DNA of 64,000 nt from Streptomyces triculaminicus (GTDB lineage: Bacteria; Actinomycetota; Actinomycetes; Streptomycetales; Streptomycetaceae): positions 372,001-436,000 of the forward strand of contig NZ_JAFMOF010000001.1 of assembly GCF_017349075.1 (NCBI RefSeq), read 5' to 3'. Shown here piece by piece: positions 9,105 to 20,156 of the stretch. The notes under the pieces were generated by a model that ran no database searches, was not told the DNA's origin, and saw only the letters and a list, made by a program, of their open reading frames with translations. Positions within the stretch are counted from its first letter, which is position 1. Each line of letters starts with the position of its first letter. A program made the translations under genes and the position numbers.

Positions 9105-9114
9105 GCGTCCGGTC

Positions 9115-9717
9115 TCAGCCCAGCAGCTCGCGCACCACGGGCACCAGCGCCCGGAAGGCCTCGCCGCGGTGGCTGATGGCGTTCTTCTCCTCCGCCGTCA
9201 GCTGCGCGCAGGTGCGCGACTCGCCGAGGGGCTGCAGGACGGGGTCGTAGCCGAAGCCGCCCGAGCCCGCCGGCTCGTGGCGCAGCGTGCCCTCGAGGCG
9301 GCCCTCGACGACGCGCTCGGTGCCGTCCGGGAGGGCGAGCGCGGCCGCGCAGGCGAAGTGGGCGCCGCGGTGCTCGTCGGCGATGTCGGAGAGCTGGGCC
9401 AGCAGGAGGTCCAGGTTGGCCTTGTCGTCGCCGTGCCGGCCCGCCCAGCGGGCCGAGAAGATGCCGGGGGCGCCGTTGAGGACGTCGACGCACAGGCCGG
9501 AGTCGTCGGCGACGGCCGGGTGGCCGGTGGCACGGGCGAGGGCGTGGGCCTTGAGGAGGGCGTTCTCGGCGAAGGTGACGCCGGTCTCCTTGACGTCCGG
9601 GATCTCGGGGTAGGCGTCGGCGCCGACGAGTTCGACGTCGAGGCCGGCCCCGGCCAGGATCGCGCGGAGCTCGGTGACCTTGTGGGCGTTGCGGGTGGCG
9701 AGGATCAGGCGCTTCAT
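9115..9717 (-). CDS. rdgB: RdgB/HAM1 purine NTP pyrophosphatase
   Basis: Hydrolyses dITP, XTP and ITP to monophosphates and keeps damaged purines out of nucleic acids. Seen: 200 residues beginning MKRLILATRNAHKV, the substrate-binding motif DDSGLCVDVLNG, GIFSARWAG, GFGYDPVLQP and the C-terminal ISHRGEAFRAL, all diagnostic of the family. Lies just downstream of rph in the same direction, the common actinobacterial pair. Confidence 0.97.
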   Translation of the reverse strand: MKRLILATRNAHKVTELRAILAGAGLDVELVGADAYPEIPDVKETGVTFAENALLKAHALARATGHPAVADDSGLCVDVLNGAPGIFSARWAGRHGDDKANLDLLLAQLSDIADEHRGAHFACAAALALPDGTERVVEGRLEGTLRHEPAGSGGFGYDPVLQPLGESRTCAQLTAEEKNAISHRGEAFRALVPVVRELLG

Positions 9718-9728
9718 GCGCCGATTAT

Positions 9729-9754
9729 CCCGGGGACCGCCTCCGGTCCCCGGG
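9729..9754 (-). terminator. hairpin after rph
   Basis: CCCGGGGACCG (9729-9739) pairs with CGGTCCCCGGG (9744-9754) around a 4-base loop, 11 bases beyond the rph stop and just before the rdgB start. A likely terminator or attenuator between the two genes. Confidence 0.65.
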
Positions 9755-9764
9755 ACCGGGGCCG

Positions 9765-10496
<732 letters not shown>

Positions 10497-10522
10497 GGTG
10501 GTGAGCCTATCCGGACAACAGA

Positions 10523-10560
10523 GGGCCCCGTTCCGGTTGGCTTGAACCGGTACGGGGCCC
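10523..10560 (-). terminator. terminator of nagF
   Basis: GGGCCCCGT followed by CCGGTT pairs with AACCGG and ACGGGGCCC around a 6-base loop. The hairpin begins 26 bases after the nagF stop on the minus strand and separates it from rph. Confidence 0.8.
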
Positions 10561-10585
10561 TGTGCGAGGAGCCTTGGGGCTCAGC

Positions 10586-10819
10586 TCACATCATGTCTTC
10601 GATCTCGGCGGCGATCGGGTCGGCGTCGGTGCCGATGACGACCTGGATGGCGGTGCCCATCGTCACGACGCCGTGGGCGCCGGCGGCCTTGAGGGCGGCC
10701 TCGTCGACGAGGGAGGGGTCGTTCACCTCGGTGCGGAGGCGGGTGATGCAGCCCTCGATCTCGTCGATGTTGTCGATCCCGCCGAGGCCGGCGACGATCT
10801 TCTCAGCCTTGCTGGCCAT
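10586..10819 (-). CDS. nagF: PTS N-acetylglucosamine EIIB component
   Basis: 77-residue soluble EIIB domain that accepts phosphate from EIIA and passes it to the sugar bound by a separate EIIC. Seen: the phosphorylated Cys24 in IEGCITRLR and the VGTAIQVVIG-like region of the GlcNAc/glucose family. ATG 10819 has AGGAG 6 bases upstream; a GTG two codons earlier is less likely. Divergent from the first EIIC gene with a DasR-type operator between them. The symbol follows the Streptomyces nagF-nagE1-nagE2 arrangement. Confidence 0.93.
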   Translation of the reverse strand: MASKAEKIVAGLGGIDNIDEIEGCITRLRTEVNDPSLVDEAALKAAGAHGVVTMGTAIQVVIGTDADPIAAEIEDMM

Positions 10820-10977
10820 GTGCACTCCTGGTTGTCTCAGCCCCTCGGCGATCCCGCCGACCGGCTTTCACACGGTTACCCACGTATAGCCCAACTATGC
10901 GGGCATATGTCCGCCATCTACCGAAAGATGGCGACCACCCGGCACACCTGTTCCGGGAGGTCCGCGACCGCACCGCA

Positions 10978-10993
10978 AGTGGTCTACACCAGT
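10978..10993. promoter_or_regulatory. DasR-responsive element (dre)
   Basis: AGTGGTCTACACCAGT matches the dre consensus ACTGGTCTAGACCACT in reverse orientation with only two or three differences. It lies 24 bases before the first EIIC start and 159 bases before nagF. Known: DasR is the GntR-family repressor of GlcNAc uptake in Streptomyces, released by amino-sugar phosphates. Confidence 0.88.
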
Positions 10994-11016
10994 ATGCCAG
11001 CAGCCGGAGGACGCAG

Positions 11017-12330
11017 ATGAGCTCGACCGCCGCGGCGCGTCCGCCGGAGCGCAAGCGCCGGCACGGCCTCTTCCAGGGCCTGCAGAAGATGGGCCGCAGC
11101 CTGCAGTTGCCGATCGCGGTCCTCCCCGCGGCGGGCATCCTCAACCGGCTCGGGCAGCCGGACGTGTTCGGCAGGGACGGGCTGGGCTGGACGGACGTCG
11201 CCAAGGTCATGGCCGGCGCGGGCGGTGCGCTGCTGGACTCCTCGCTGGGCCTGCCGCTGCTGTTCGCGGTGGGGGTGGCCATCGGCATGGCGAAGAAGTC
11301 GGACGGCTCCACGGCGCTCGCGGCGGTGGCCGGCTTCCTCGTCTACTACGCGGTGCTGCACCAGTTCCCCGAGGCCTGCCCCGCCGGCTCCAAGCCGGCC
11401 GTCCTGGGCCTGCTGAGCGGCGTGTGCGTCACCGCGGCGGGCACGCCGGCGGCAGCCTCGTACCAGAACCCCGGCGTCTTCGGCGGCATCGTCATGGGCC
11501 TGTTGGCGGCCTGGTTCTGGCAGCGCTTCCACCGGGTCCGGCTGGTGGACTGGCTGGGCTTCTTCAACGGCCGCAGGCTCGTACCGATCATCATGGCGTT
11601 CGTGGGCATCGCCTTCGCCGTGCTGTGCCTGGGGATCTGGCCGACGGTGGGCGGCTGGCTGACGAGCTTCAGCGAGTGGCTGTCCGACCTGAGCGCCACC
11701 GGCGCGGGCATCTTCGGCGTCGCCAACCGCGCGCTGCTGGTGATCGGCCTGCACCAGTTCCTGAACGTCTTCGTGTGGTTCCAGTTCGGCTCCTACACCA
11801 CGCCGGACGGCACGGTGGTGCACGGCGACATCAACCGTTTCCTGGCGGGCGACCCGAACGCCGGGCAGTTCACCTCCGGCTTCTTCCCCATCATGATGTT
11901 CGCGCTGCCGGCCGCCGCGCTGGCCATCACGCACTGCGCGCGCCCCGAGCACCGCAAGACGGTGGGCGGCATGATGCTCTCGGTCGGCCTGACCTCGTTC
12001 GTCACGGGCATCACCGAGCCGATCGAGTACTCCTTCCTCTTCATCGCCCCGCTGCTGTACGTGGTGCACGCCCTGCTGACCGGCGTCTCGATGGCGCTCA
12101 CCTGGGGGCTGGGGGTCCACGACGGCTTCAGCTTCTCGGCCGGGCTGATCGACTACGTCATCAACTGGGGGCTGGCGACCAAACCGTGGCTGATCATTCC
12201 GATCGGGCTCGGTTTCGCGGCCGTCTATTACGCGATCTTCCGCTTCGCCATCGCCTTCTTCGATCTGCCGACGCCCGGGCGGGAACCCGAGGAACTGGCC
12301 GAGGAGATCGAGAAGGAGAACGTCAAGTAG
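11017..12330 (+). CDS. nagE1: PTS N-acetylglucosamine EIIC permease (first copy)
   Basis: 437-residue membrane permease of the glucose/GlcNAc PTS family with no attached EIIA or EIIB domain. Seen: MGRSLQLPIAVLPAAG at the start of the first helix, KKSDGSTALAAVAGF, and the conserved GITEPIEYSFLF motif at the substrate site. ATG 11017 has CCGGAGG about 8 bases upstream. Relative to the second copy it has a different insertion near residue 125 (Pro/Cys-rich LHQFPEACPAG), so substrate range may differ. The dre at 10978 implies DasR control. Confidence 0.93.
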   Translation: MSSTAAARPPERKRRHGLFQGLQKMGRSLQLPIAVLPAAGILNRLGQPDVFGRDGLGWTDVAKVMAGAGGALLDSSLGLPLLFAVGVAIGMAKKSDGSTALAAVAGFLVYYAVLHQFPEACPAGSKPAVLGLLSGVCVTAAGTPAAASYQNPGVFGGIVMGLLAAWFWQRFHRVRLVDWLGFFNGRRLVPIIMAFVGIAFAVLCLGIWPTVGGWLTSFSEWLSDLSATGAGIFGVANRALLVIGLHQFLNVFVWFQFGSYTTPDGTVVHGDINRFLAGDPNAGQFTSGFFPIMMFALPAAALAITHCARPEHRKTVGGMMLSVGLTSFVTGITEPIEYSFLFIAPLLYVVHALLTGVSMALTWGLGVHDGFSFSAGLIDYVINWGLATKPWLIIPIGLGFAAVYYAIFRFAIAFFDLPTPGREPEELAEEIEKENVK

Positions 12331-12468
12331 AAGGCGGTCCGGTGGCCCCCGCCGTCACCGTGTGGTGAACGCGACGTGACGCAGCGCCTAAGCTTCACGT
12401 GATCTTTACGGATGTGGCCCACAGCACCTGGAACTGTGGATTCCTTTATGCCCGACTCACGTGCTACA

Positions 12469-12484
12469 ACAGGTCTAAACCACT
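12469..12484. promoter_or_regulatory. DasR-responsive element (dre), first of a tandem pair
   Basis: ACAGGTCTAAACCACT fits the 16-base dre consensus. It directly abuts a second site at 12485, the two together forming a 32-base operator about 70 bases before the second EIIC start. Confidence 0.85.
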
Positions 12485-12500
12485 AGTGGTGTAGACCAAA
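12485..12500. promoter_or_regulatory. DasR-responsive element (dre), second of a tandem pair
   Basis: AGTGGTGTAGACCAAA matches the dre consensus on the opposite strand and is contiguous with the preceding site. Two adjacent operators suggest tighter repression of the downstream permease than of the first copy, which has one site. Confidence 0.85.
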
Positions 12501-12551
12501 TGCGGGCCGTCCCCCATCCCCCCGAGCGCCCGCCTCACCTGGAGGAATCCG

Positions 12552-13829
<1,278 letters not shown>

Positions 13830-13861
13830 CGGCACCGGGGCCGTAGCGCCCGGCCGGACCG

Positions 13862-13900
13862 ACAAGGCCCGCGGAACCACTCCGGTTCCGCGGGCCTTGT
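13862..13900. terminator. bidirectional terminator
   Basis: A perfect 17-base stem (13862-13878 with 13884-13900) and a 5-base loop between the convergent EIIC gene and the metallo-beta-lactamase gene; it can serve both. Confidence 0.88.
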
Positions 13901-13921
13901 GCGTACGTACCGTCCGCGCCC

Positions 13922-14674
13922 CTACAGCTCGTAGACCGCGCCCGCGCGGGCCAGCTCCGCCGGGCCGTCGTAGACCGAGCGCGCGTCGCGGAGGTTGGTG
14001 AGGGGGTCCGTCCACGGCGGGATGTGGGTGAGGACGAGACGCCCCACGGCGGCCCGGGCGGCCGTCTGACCCGCCTCGAGGCCGTTGAGGTGGAGATCGG
14101 GGATGTCCTCCTTGCCGTGGGTGAAGGACGCCTCGCACAGCAGCAGGTCCGCCCCCCGCGACAGCTCGGACAACGCCTCGCAGGGGCCCGTGTCGCCCGA
14201 GTACACCAGCGCCGAGCCGTCGTGCTCGACCCGGAAGGCGAACGCCTCCACGGGGTGGCTCACCCGGGCGGTGCGGATCGTGAGGGGGCCGAGGGAGAAC
14301 GTGCCCGGCGCGAGGGTGCGGAAGTCGAAGACCTCGCTCATGCAGGCCTCGTGGGGGACGTCGCCGTAGGCGGTGACCAGCCGCCGCTCGGTCCCCTCCG
14401 GGCCGTAGACGGGTATGGCGTCGGCACGGCCGCCCTCGTGGCGGTAGTAGCGGGCGACGAAGTAGCCGCACATGTCGATGCAGTGGTCGGGGTGCAGATG
14501 CGACAGCAGCACGGCGTCGAGGTCGTACAGACCGATGTGGCGCTGCAGCTCGCCGAGGGCGCCATTGCCCATGTCGAGGAGGATCCGGTAGCCGTCGGCC
14601 TCCACCAGATAGCTCGAGCAGGCCGATTCCGTGGACGGGAACGAGCCCGAGCATCCGACGACGGTGAGCTTCAT
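13922..14674 (-). CDS. MBL-fold metallohydrolase (RNase Z / cyclic phosphodiesterase-like)
   Basis: 250 residues. Seen: the metal-binding HxHxDH motif in SHLHPDHCIDM, the N-terminal TVVGCSGSFPS, LDMGNGALG, SGDTGPCEAL and a late His near VLTHIPPW. This is the RNase Z-like branch of the MBL fold, but the RNase Z exosite arm is not evident, so the substrate is unknown. ATG 14674 has GGAGG 11 bases upstream; 13 further in-frame codons upstream are possible. Confidence 0.88.
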   Translation of the reverse strand: MKLTVVGCSGSFPSTESACSSYLVEADGYRILLDMGNGALGELQRHIGLYDLDAVLLSHLHPDHCIDMCGYFVARYYRHEGGRADAIPVYGPEGTERRLVTAYGDVPHEACMSEVFDFRTLAPGTFSLGPLTIRTARVSHPVEAFAFRVEHDGSALVYSGDTGPCEALSELSRGADLLLCEASFTHGKEDIPDLHLNGLEAGQTAARAAVGRLVLTHIPPWTDPLTNLRDARSVYDGPAELARAGAVYEL

Positions 14675-14955
14675 GCGGGCCTGAACCTCCGTGGGCTGGT
14701 TACGGGGGGCCATGCGGTGCAGTCGAGGGTAAGGCGAGATGGAGGCGCGGACTCCTCCGGGGCGGGGCGTGTGGGCGGAATCACCAGGACGGACGTGGTC
14801 CGCTACGGCGCCCGACGACCCCCCGCATGGGCGCAGGGCCCCGCCCGCGCCGGACGACGCGGCGCGGACGGGGCCCTCACGGGGACGGGCAGGGGGACAT
14901 ACGTACGCACGGGTGGCGCGGCCGCGCGGACGGTACGCGGCCGGAGCCGGGCGCC

Positions 14956-15162
14956 TTACAGGGGGCGGTGCCGCTCGGCGCGGTCGAGGGTGTCCATGAA
15001 GCGCTGGAAGCGCTCGGCCGACTCCTTGCTGCCCGCCGTCACGGTGAAGACCTCCGGCGACATGAAGGCCGCCAGCCGCTCGCGCGTTTCAGGGGCGAGT
15101 GCATCCCACGCCGCCCTATCCAGCCGTGACTGCGCCGCAGCTTCCGCACTGCCAGTTTCCAT
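14956..15162 (-). CDS. small conserved hypothetical protein
   Basis: 68 residues, no membrane segment and no recognised domain; predicted helical, with AAWDALAPETRERLAAFMSPEVF and a charged C-terminus. It lies at a conserved place between the hydrolase and the cysteine genes. ATG 15162 has a GAGG 10 bases upstream; a GTG 30 bases earlier also exists. Function unknown. Confidence 0.6.
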   Translation of the reverse strand: METGSAEAAAQSRLDRAAWDALAPETRERLAAFMSPEVFTVTAGSKESAERFQRFMDTLDRAERHRPL

Positions 15163-15336
15163 TGTTGAGTTGCCTCGTGTCCGAAGATCCACATGCGGGA
15201 CAGTTCATGTGCGTCTCCTACGGGATGATGTCAGCCGCTTCCCAACATCGGTAGTAGCAGTTCATCCGTGCACAGTTCTGTTCTTTACGGACCGGTCTGT
15301 TCATACGGACCGGCGCGCGCGGACGGCACGGGAACA

Positions 15337-16299
<963 letters not shown>

Positions 16300-16581
16300 C
16301 TAGGCCATGCCGCCGGCGACGGCCGGGAGGATGGTGACGCTGTCGCCGTCGCCGAGCTCGGTGGTGATCCCGGCCAGGAAGCGGACGTCCTCGTCGTTGA
16401 GGTAGACGTTCACGAAGCGGCGCAGCTCTCCGGACTCGTCGACCAGGCGCTCGCGGATGCCGGCGTGGCGGGTCTCCAGGTCCTTGAAGAGCTCGTCGAG
16501 CGTGGCGCCGCTGCCCTCGACGGCCTTCCGGCCGTCGGTGTAGGTGCGGAGGATGGTGGGGATGCGGACCTCGATGGCCAT
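16300..16581 (-). CDS. cysO: CysO/MoaD-type ubiquitin-fold sulfur carrier
   Basis: 93-residue beta-grasp protein. Seen: MAIEVRIPTILR, FVNVYLNDEDVRFL and DSVTILPAVAGGMA at the C-terminus. In related proteins the C-terminal Gly-Gly is activated to a thiocarboxylate; here Gly-Gly is followed by Met-Ala, so two residues must be removed first. AGGAG lies 9 bases before ATG 16581. Sits between mec and cysM, reading the same way. Confidence 0.92.
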   Translation of the reverse strand: MAIEVRIPTILRTYTDGRKAVEGSGATLDELFKDLETRHAGIRERLVDESGELRRFVNVYLNDEDVRFLAGITTELGDGDSVTILPAVAGGMA

Positions 16582-16727
16582 GGGTTGTGCTCCTGTCGGA
16601 GTGCGGGAGGTTCCTGGTTCCTGAGGGAGAACTGTGGGCGCATCGTATCGATTCCCCGTGCGGCAGCCGTATGTTCGTCCCGGTATGTGAAACAGGTCGT
16701 CTTGAGTGGTGAGCGGATGGGGGCCGC

Positions 16728-17150
16728 TCAGTAGGCCTCGACCACCGTGACGTCCTCCTCGGTGATCTCGCCCTCGACGATCCGGAACGAGCGGAACTGG
16801 AACGGCCCGGCGCCGTCGCCGTCGGCCGTGGAGACCAGGACGTAGTGCGCGCCCGGTTCGCCCGCGTAGGAGACGTCGGTGCGGGAGGGGTAGGCCTCGG
16901 TCGCGGTGTGGGAGTGGTAGATCACGACGGGCTCCTCGTCGCGGTCGTCCATCTCGCGGTAGAGCTTCAGCAGGTCCGTCGAGTCGAACTCGTAGAACGT
17001 GGGCGACCGGGCCGCGTTGAGCATCGGGACGAACCGCTCGGGGCGGTCGCTGCCGGCCGGGCCGGCGACCACGCCGCACGCCTCGTCGGGGTGGTCGGCA
17101 CGGGCGTGCGCGACGATCCGGTCGTACAGGGCCTGGGTGATGGTCAGCAT
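16728..17150 (-). CDS. mec: Mec-type JAMM/M67 metallopeptidase
   Basis: 140-residue zinc peptidase. Seen: catalytic Glu23 in PDEACG and the JAMM signature H79-S-H81 with S89 and D92 (HSHTATEAYPSRTD). Known: the homologue releases cysteine from CysO-Cys. In this organism it is also the obvious candidate to clip the Met-Ala tail of the carrier. A 146-base gap separates it from cysO, without a visible hairpin. Confidence 0.92.
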   Translation of the reverse strand: MLTITQALYDRIVAHARADHPDEACGVVAGPAGSDRPERFVPMLNAARSPTFYEFDSTDLLKLYREMDDRDEEPVVIYHSHTATEAYPSRTDVSYAGEPGAHYVLVSTADGDGAGPFQFRSFRIVEGEITEEDVTVVEAY

Positions 17151-17238
17151 GCGCCCACAATAGAAGGGGTGTGCGTCGCGCGGGCCGGTCGCGATGTTTC
17201 AAGAACATGACCGGTTTCGGAACACGGCCGAACGCGAA

Positions 17239-17271
17239 GAACCCGCCCGTACCAGTGGTACGGGCGGGTTC
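17239..17271 (-). terminator. terminator of the amino-acid permease
   Basis: GAACCCGCCCGTACCA (17239-17254) is the reverse complement of TGGTACGGGCGGGTTC (17256-17271), a near-perfect hairpin 21 bases after the permease stop. Confidence 0.82.
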
Positions 17272-17291
17272 CGTCGTTCACGTGGCGGTCG

Positions 17292-18740
17292 TCAGGAGAC
17301 CTGCGAGTACTCCTTGCGCTCGAACGCCTCGGGGTTGCGCTTCTTGAGCACGATGTACGAGACCCACATGATCGCCGCCCAGACGGGGGCGCAGTACAGC
17401 GAGACCCGCGCGTCCTTGTCGATGCCCATCATCACGATGACCATGAAGATGAAGGCGAGGGCGAAGAGGCTGGTCCACGGCGCGCCGGGGGCACGGAACG
17501 CGGACTGCGGGAGCTCGCCGCGGTCGGCCTTGCGACGGTAGCGGAGCTGGCAGACGAGGATCATGATCCAGGCCCACATGCCGGAGATGGTCGCGAAGGA
17601 GACGACGTAGTCGAACGCCTTGCCCGGCCACTCGTAGTTGATCACGACGCCGACCAGCATCAGCGCGGCCGAGAAGGTGGTGCCGCGCAGCGGCAGGCCC
17701 TTCTTGCTCAGCTGACCGAAGAACTTCGGGCCCTGGCCGTTGAGGGACAGGTCGCGCAGCATGCGGCCGGTGGAGTACATACCGGAGTTGCAGGACGACA
17801 GCGCCGCGGTGAGGACCACGAAGTTGACGATTCCGGCGCCGGCCGGCAGGCCGATCTTCTGGAAGGCGGCCACGAACGGGCTGACGCCCGGCATGAACTC
17901 GCCCCACGGGACCACGGCCAGGATGATGATCAGCGCGCCGATGTAGAAGACCGCGATGCGCCACGGCACGGTGTTGATCGCCTTGGGGAGCGTCTTCTCC
18001 GGGTCCTTGGCCTCGCCCGCGGTGACGCCGACCAGCTCGACGGCGAGGAAGGCGAACATCACGATCTGCAGGGTCATCAGGGTGTTGCCGATGCCGTGCG
18101 GGAAGAATCCGCCGTCGTTCCAGAGGTTGGAGACGGTGGCGGTGTCACCGGCGTCGGAGAAGCCGATGGTGAGCACGCCGATGCCGATGAGGATCATGCC
18201 GATGATGGCGGTGACCTTGACCATCGAGAACCAGAACTCCAGCTCACCGAAGAGCTTCACGGAGATCAGGTTGGCGAAGTACAGGATGACGGTGAAGACC
18301 AGCGCCGAGACCCATTGCGGGATCGACTTGTTCCAGTACTGCACATAGGAGGCCGCGGCGGTCACCTCGACGATGCCGGTGACGACCCAGAAGAGCCAGT
18401 ACGTCCATCCGGTCACATAACCCCAGAAGGGGCCGAGGAACTCTCGGGCGTAGTCCGAGAAGGAGCCCGACACCGGGCGGTACATGAGCAGCTCACCGAG
18501 CGCTCGCATGATGAAGAAGATGACCAGGCCGGCTATCGCGTAGGCCAGGATCAGGCTGGGTCCGGCCTTCGATATCGCTCTGCCCGCGCCCAGGAAGAGG
18601 CCGGTGCCGATGGCGCCACCAATGGCGATCATCTGAATCTGTCGGTTACCCAGTCCCCGCTGGTAACCCTCGGAAGCTTCCTTGCCGCTTCCCTCTCCGT
18701 CCCGCACTGCGGTGCGGTCGGCGACCTGCTCAGAGGTCAT
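17292..18740 (-). CDS. amino-acid permease (APC superfamily, AAT family)
   Basis: 482-residue cytoplasmic-membrane importer with twelve expected helices. Seen: QIQMIAIGGAIGTGLFLGAG at helix 1, the AAT-family signature, MRALGELLMYRPVSGSF, and the helix-6 region FAFLAVELVGVTAGEA. The pattern fits the CycA/AnsP/GabP group; the exact substrate cannot be told from the sequence. GGAGAAAGG precedes ATG 18740. Single-gene unit with its own terminator. Confidence 0.92.
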   Translation of the reverse strand: MTSEQVADRTAVRDGEGSGKEASEGYQRGLGNRQIQMIAIGGAIGTGLFLGAGRAISKAGPSLILAYAIAGLVIFFIMRALGELLMYRPVSGSFSDYAREFLGPFWGYVTGWTYWLFWVVTGIVEVTAAASYVQYWNKSIPQWVSALVFTVILYFANLISVKLFGELEFWFSMVKVTAIIGMILIGIGVLTIGFSDAGDTATVSNLWNDGGFFPHGIGNTLMTLQIVMFAFLAVELVGVTAGEAKDPEKTLPKAINTVPWRIAVFYIGALIIILAVVPWGEFMPGVSPFVAAFQKIGLPAGAGIVNFVVLTAALSSCNSGMYSTGRMLRDLSLNGQGPKFFGQLSKKGLPLRGTTFSAALMLVGVVINYEWPGKAFDYVVSFATISGMWAWIMILVCQLRYRRKADRGELPQSAFRAPGAPWTSLFALAFIFMVIVMMGIDKDARVSLYCAPVWAAIMWVSYIVLKKRNPEAFERKEYSQVS

Positions 18741-18958
18741 GGTGGTGCGCCTTTCTCCATACCGATCCGGATGCTCCGGATCGGGTTCCGATCCCCCCGG
18801 ATGGAGTTCCTGCTCAGCGCCGACGGTCGGTCGGCTAGCGCTTCCGCTGCGACAGGGGTGGCGTCGCAGAGGCAGGTCGGCAAGATGTATCACGAGTGAC
18901 CGGGTGATCGTCCTGCGCGTTATGGCGCACGCCACAAATAAAAGCGGACATAGCGAAC

Positions 18959-18981
18959 AACGGCAGCCAAAGGCCGCCGTT
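18959..18981 (-). terminator. terminator of the clpS-DUF2017 unit
   Basis: AACGGC-A-GCC, loop AAA, GGC-C-GCCGTT: a short interrupted hairpin about 55 bases beyond the DUF2017 stop, in otherwise AT-richer sequence. Confidence 0.55.
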
Positions 18982-19035
18982 ACAGTGATTCGATCGTTAT
19001 CCGGAATTGAGGCTCCGCTGAGCGGACGTCCTCAT

Positions 19036-19629
19036 TCAGGCCATCAGGGCCTCGACGAGGGTCTCCTGAAGGCCCCCGAGCCAGAGGTAGGCCATGACCA
19101 TCGGCTTGCGCGGATCCTCGTCCGGCAGCCGGAACAGCTCGTCCCCGTCGTCCTCGTTCGTGATCTCCAGCCGGGTGCCGATGGTCAGCCGGAGATCGTT
19201 GAGCGCGCCGAGCCAGCGCCCGCAGTCCTCGGGGCCCAGCCGGAGCACCGCGGCGTCGTCGCCCGACACCGTCAGCGAGTCCAGCGAGCGGACCATGCCG
19301 AGCGCGTCCTCGCGCTTGCGGGTGCGCAGGTCGTTCTCGGTGTAGCGGCGGAATTCGGCGGCGTGCGCGCGCTCCTGCCGGTCCTGCTCCCTGTCCGGGT
19401 CGCCGTAGGCGTCGGGGAACAGCCGGGCCAGGGCCGGGTCGGCCGGGGGCTCGCTGGGGCCCTCCGCGAACAGCCGGGCCAGCGGGTCGGCGGCGTCCGG
19501 GCCCCCGTCGTCACCCGGGCCGATCAGCTCCAGGAGCTGCACGGCCAGGCTGCGCAGGATGGAGACCTCGACCTCGTCCAGGGCGACGGCCGCCCCGCCG
19601 CCGGCCAGCGGCTCGAAGTGCCCGGCCAT
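19036..19629 (-). CDS. DUF2017 protein
   Basis: 197 residues, soluble, mostly helical, with a DAADPLARLF / DPALARLFPDA internal repeat near residues 45-75. Start and the clpS stop overlap (TGATG), so expression is coupled to ClpS. The family is restricted to actinobacteria and nearly always follows clpS; a function with the Clp protease is inferred from that linkage alone. Confidence 0.88.
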   Translation of the reverse strand: MAGHFEPLAGGGAAVALDEVEVSILRSLAVQLLELIGPGDDGGPDAADPLARLFAEGPSEPPADPALARLFPDAYGDPDREQDRQERAHAAEFRRYTENDLRTRKREDALGMVRSLDSLTVSGDDAAVLRLGPEDCGRWLGALNDLRLTIGTRLEITNEDDGDELFRLPDEDPRKPMVMAYLWLGGLQETLVEALMA

Positions 19630-19931
19630 CAACGGTCCTGCGACAGCGTCGCCCAGAGCCCGTAGCCGTGCATCGCCTGCACGTCGCGCTCCATCTCCTC
19701 ACGGCTGCCACTGGAGACCGTCGCGCGGCCCTTGTGATGGACGTCGAGCATCAGCCGGTGCGCCTTGTCCTTGGAGTAGCCGAAGTAGGCCTGGAACACA
19801 TACGTCACATAACTCATGAGGTTGACGGGGTCGTTATGAACCAGGGTCACCCAAGGAACATCGGGTTCGGCCACCGCGAAGGGCGACTCGCCCGTTTCGG
19901 GCCGTTCGATCTCGACCGGTGCAACACTCAC
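19629..19931 (-). CDS. clpS: ATP-dependent Clp protease adaptor ClpS
   Basis: 100-residue adaptor that binds the ClpA/C N-domain and delivers N-degron substrates. Seen: [16 protein letters not shown], the N-degron-pocket region, [17 protein letters not shown] and the [12 protein letters not shown]-terminus. GTG 19931 has GGAG 6 bases upstream; the frame is open further but those codons look non-coding. Followed by the overlapping DUF2017 gene. Confidence 0.96.
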   Translation of the reverse strand: MSVAPVEIERPETGESPFAVAEPDVPWVTLVHNDPVNLMSYVTYVFQAYFGYSKDKAHRLMLDVHHKGRATVSSGSREEMERDVQAMHGYGLWATLSQDR

Positions 19932-20156
19932 GCGCGCTCCATGGGTCGCTTCTCCGCCCGCGAGGCGCAAGTGCGGGTTGAGATCTTCTGCGGCCCGGCG
20001 GCCTCGCGTGCGTCGCTCACGTATCCATGCTGCCACTCGCACCCCCCGCCCGCACAAACGGGGTCCGGGTTTCGCACACAGGCCCGAGCAGGGGTTCCGT
20101 AGATCACGCTCCAGAAATCGTCACTCTGACGAGATCTGGGGGTAGCATCTTGTGCC

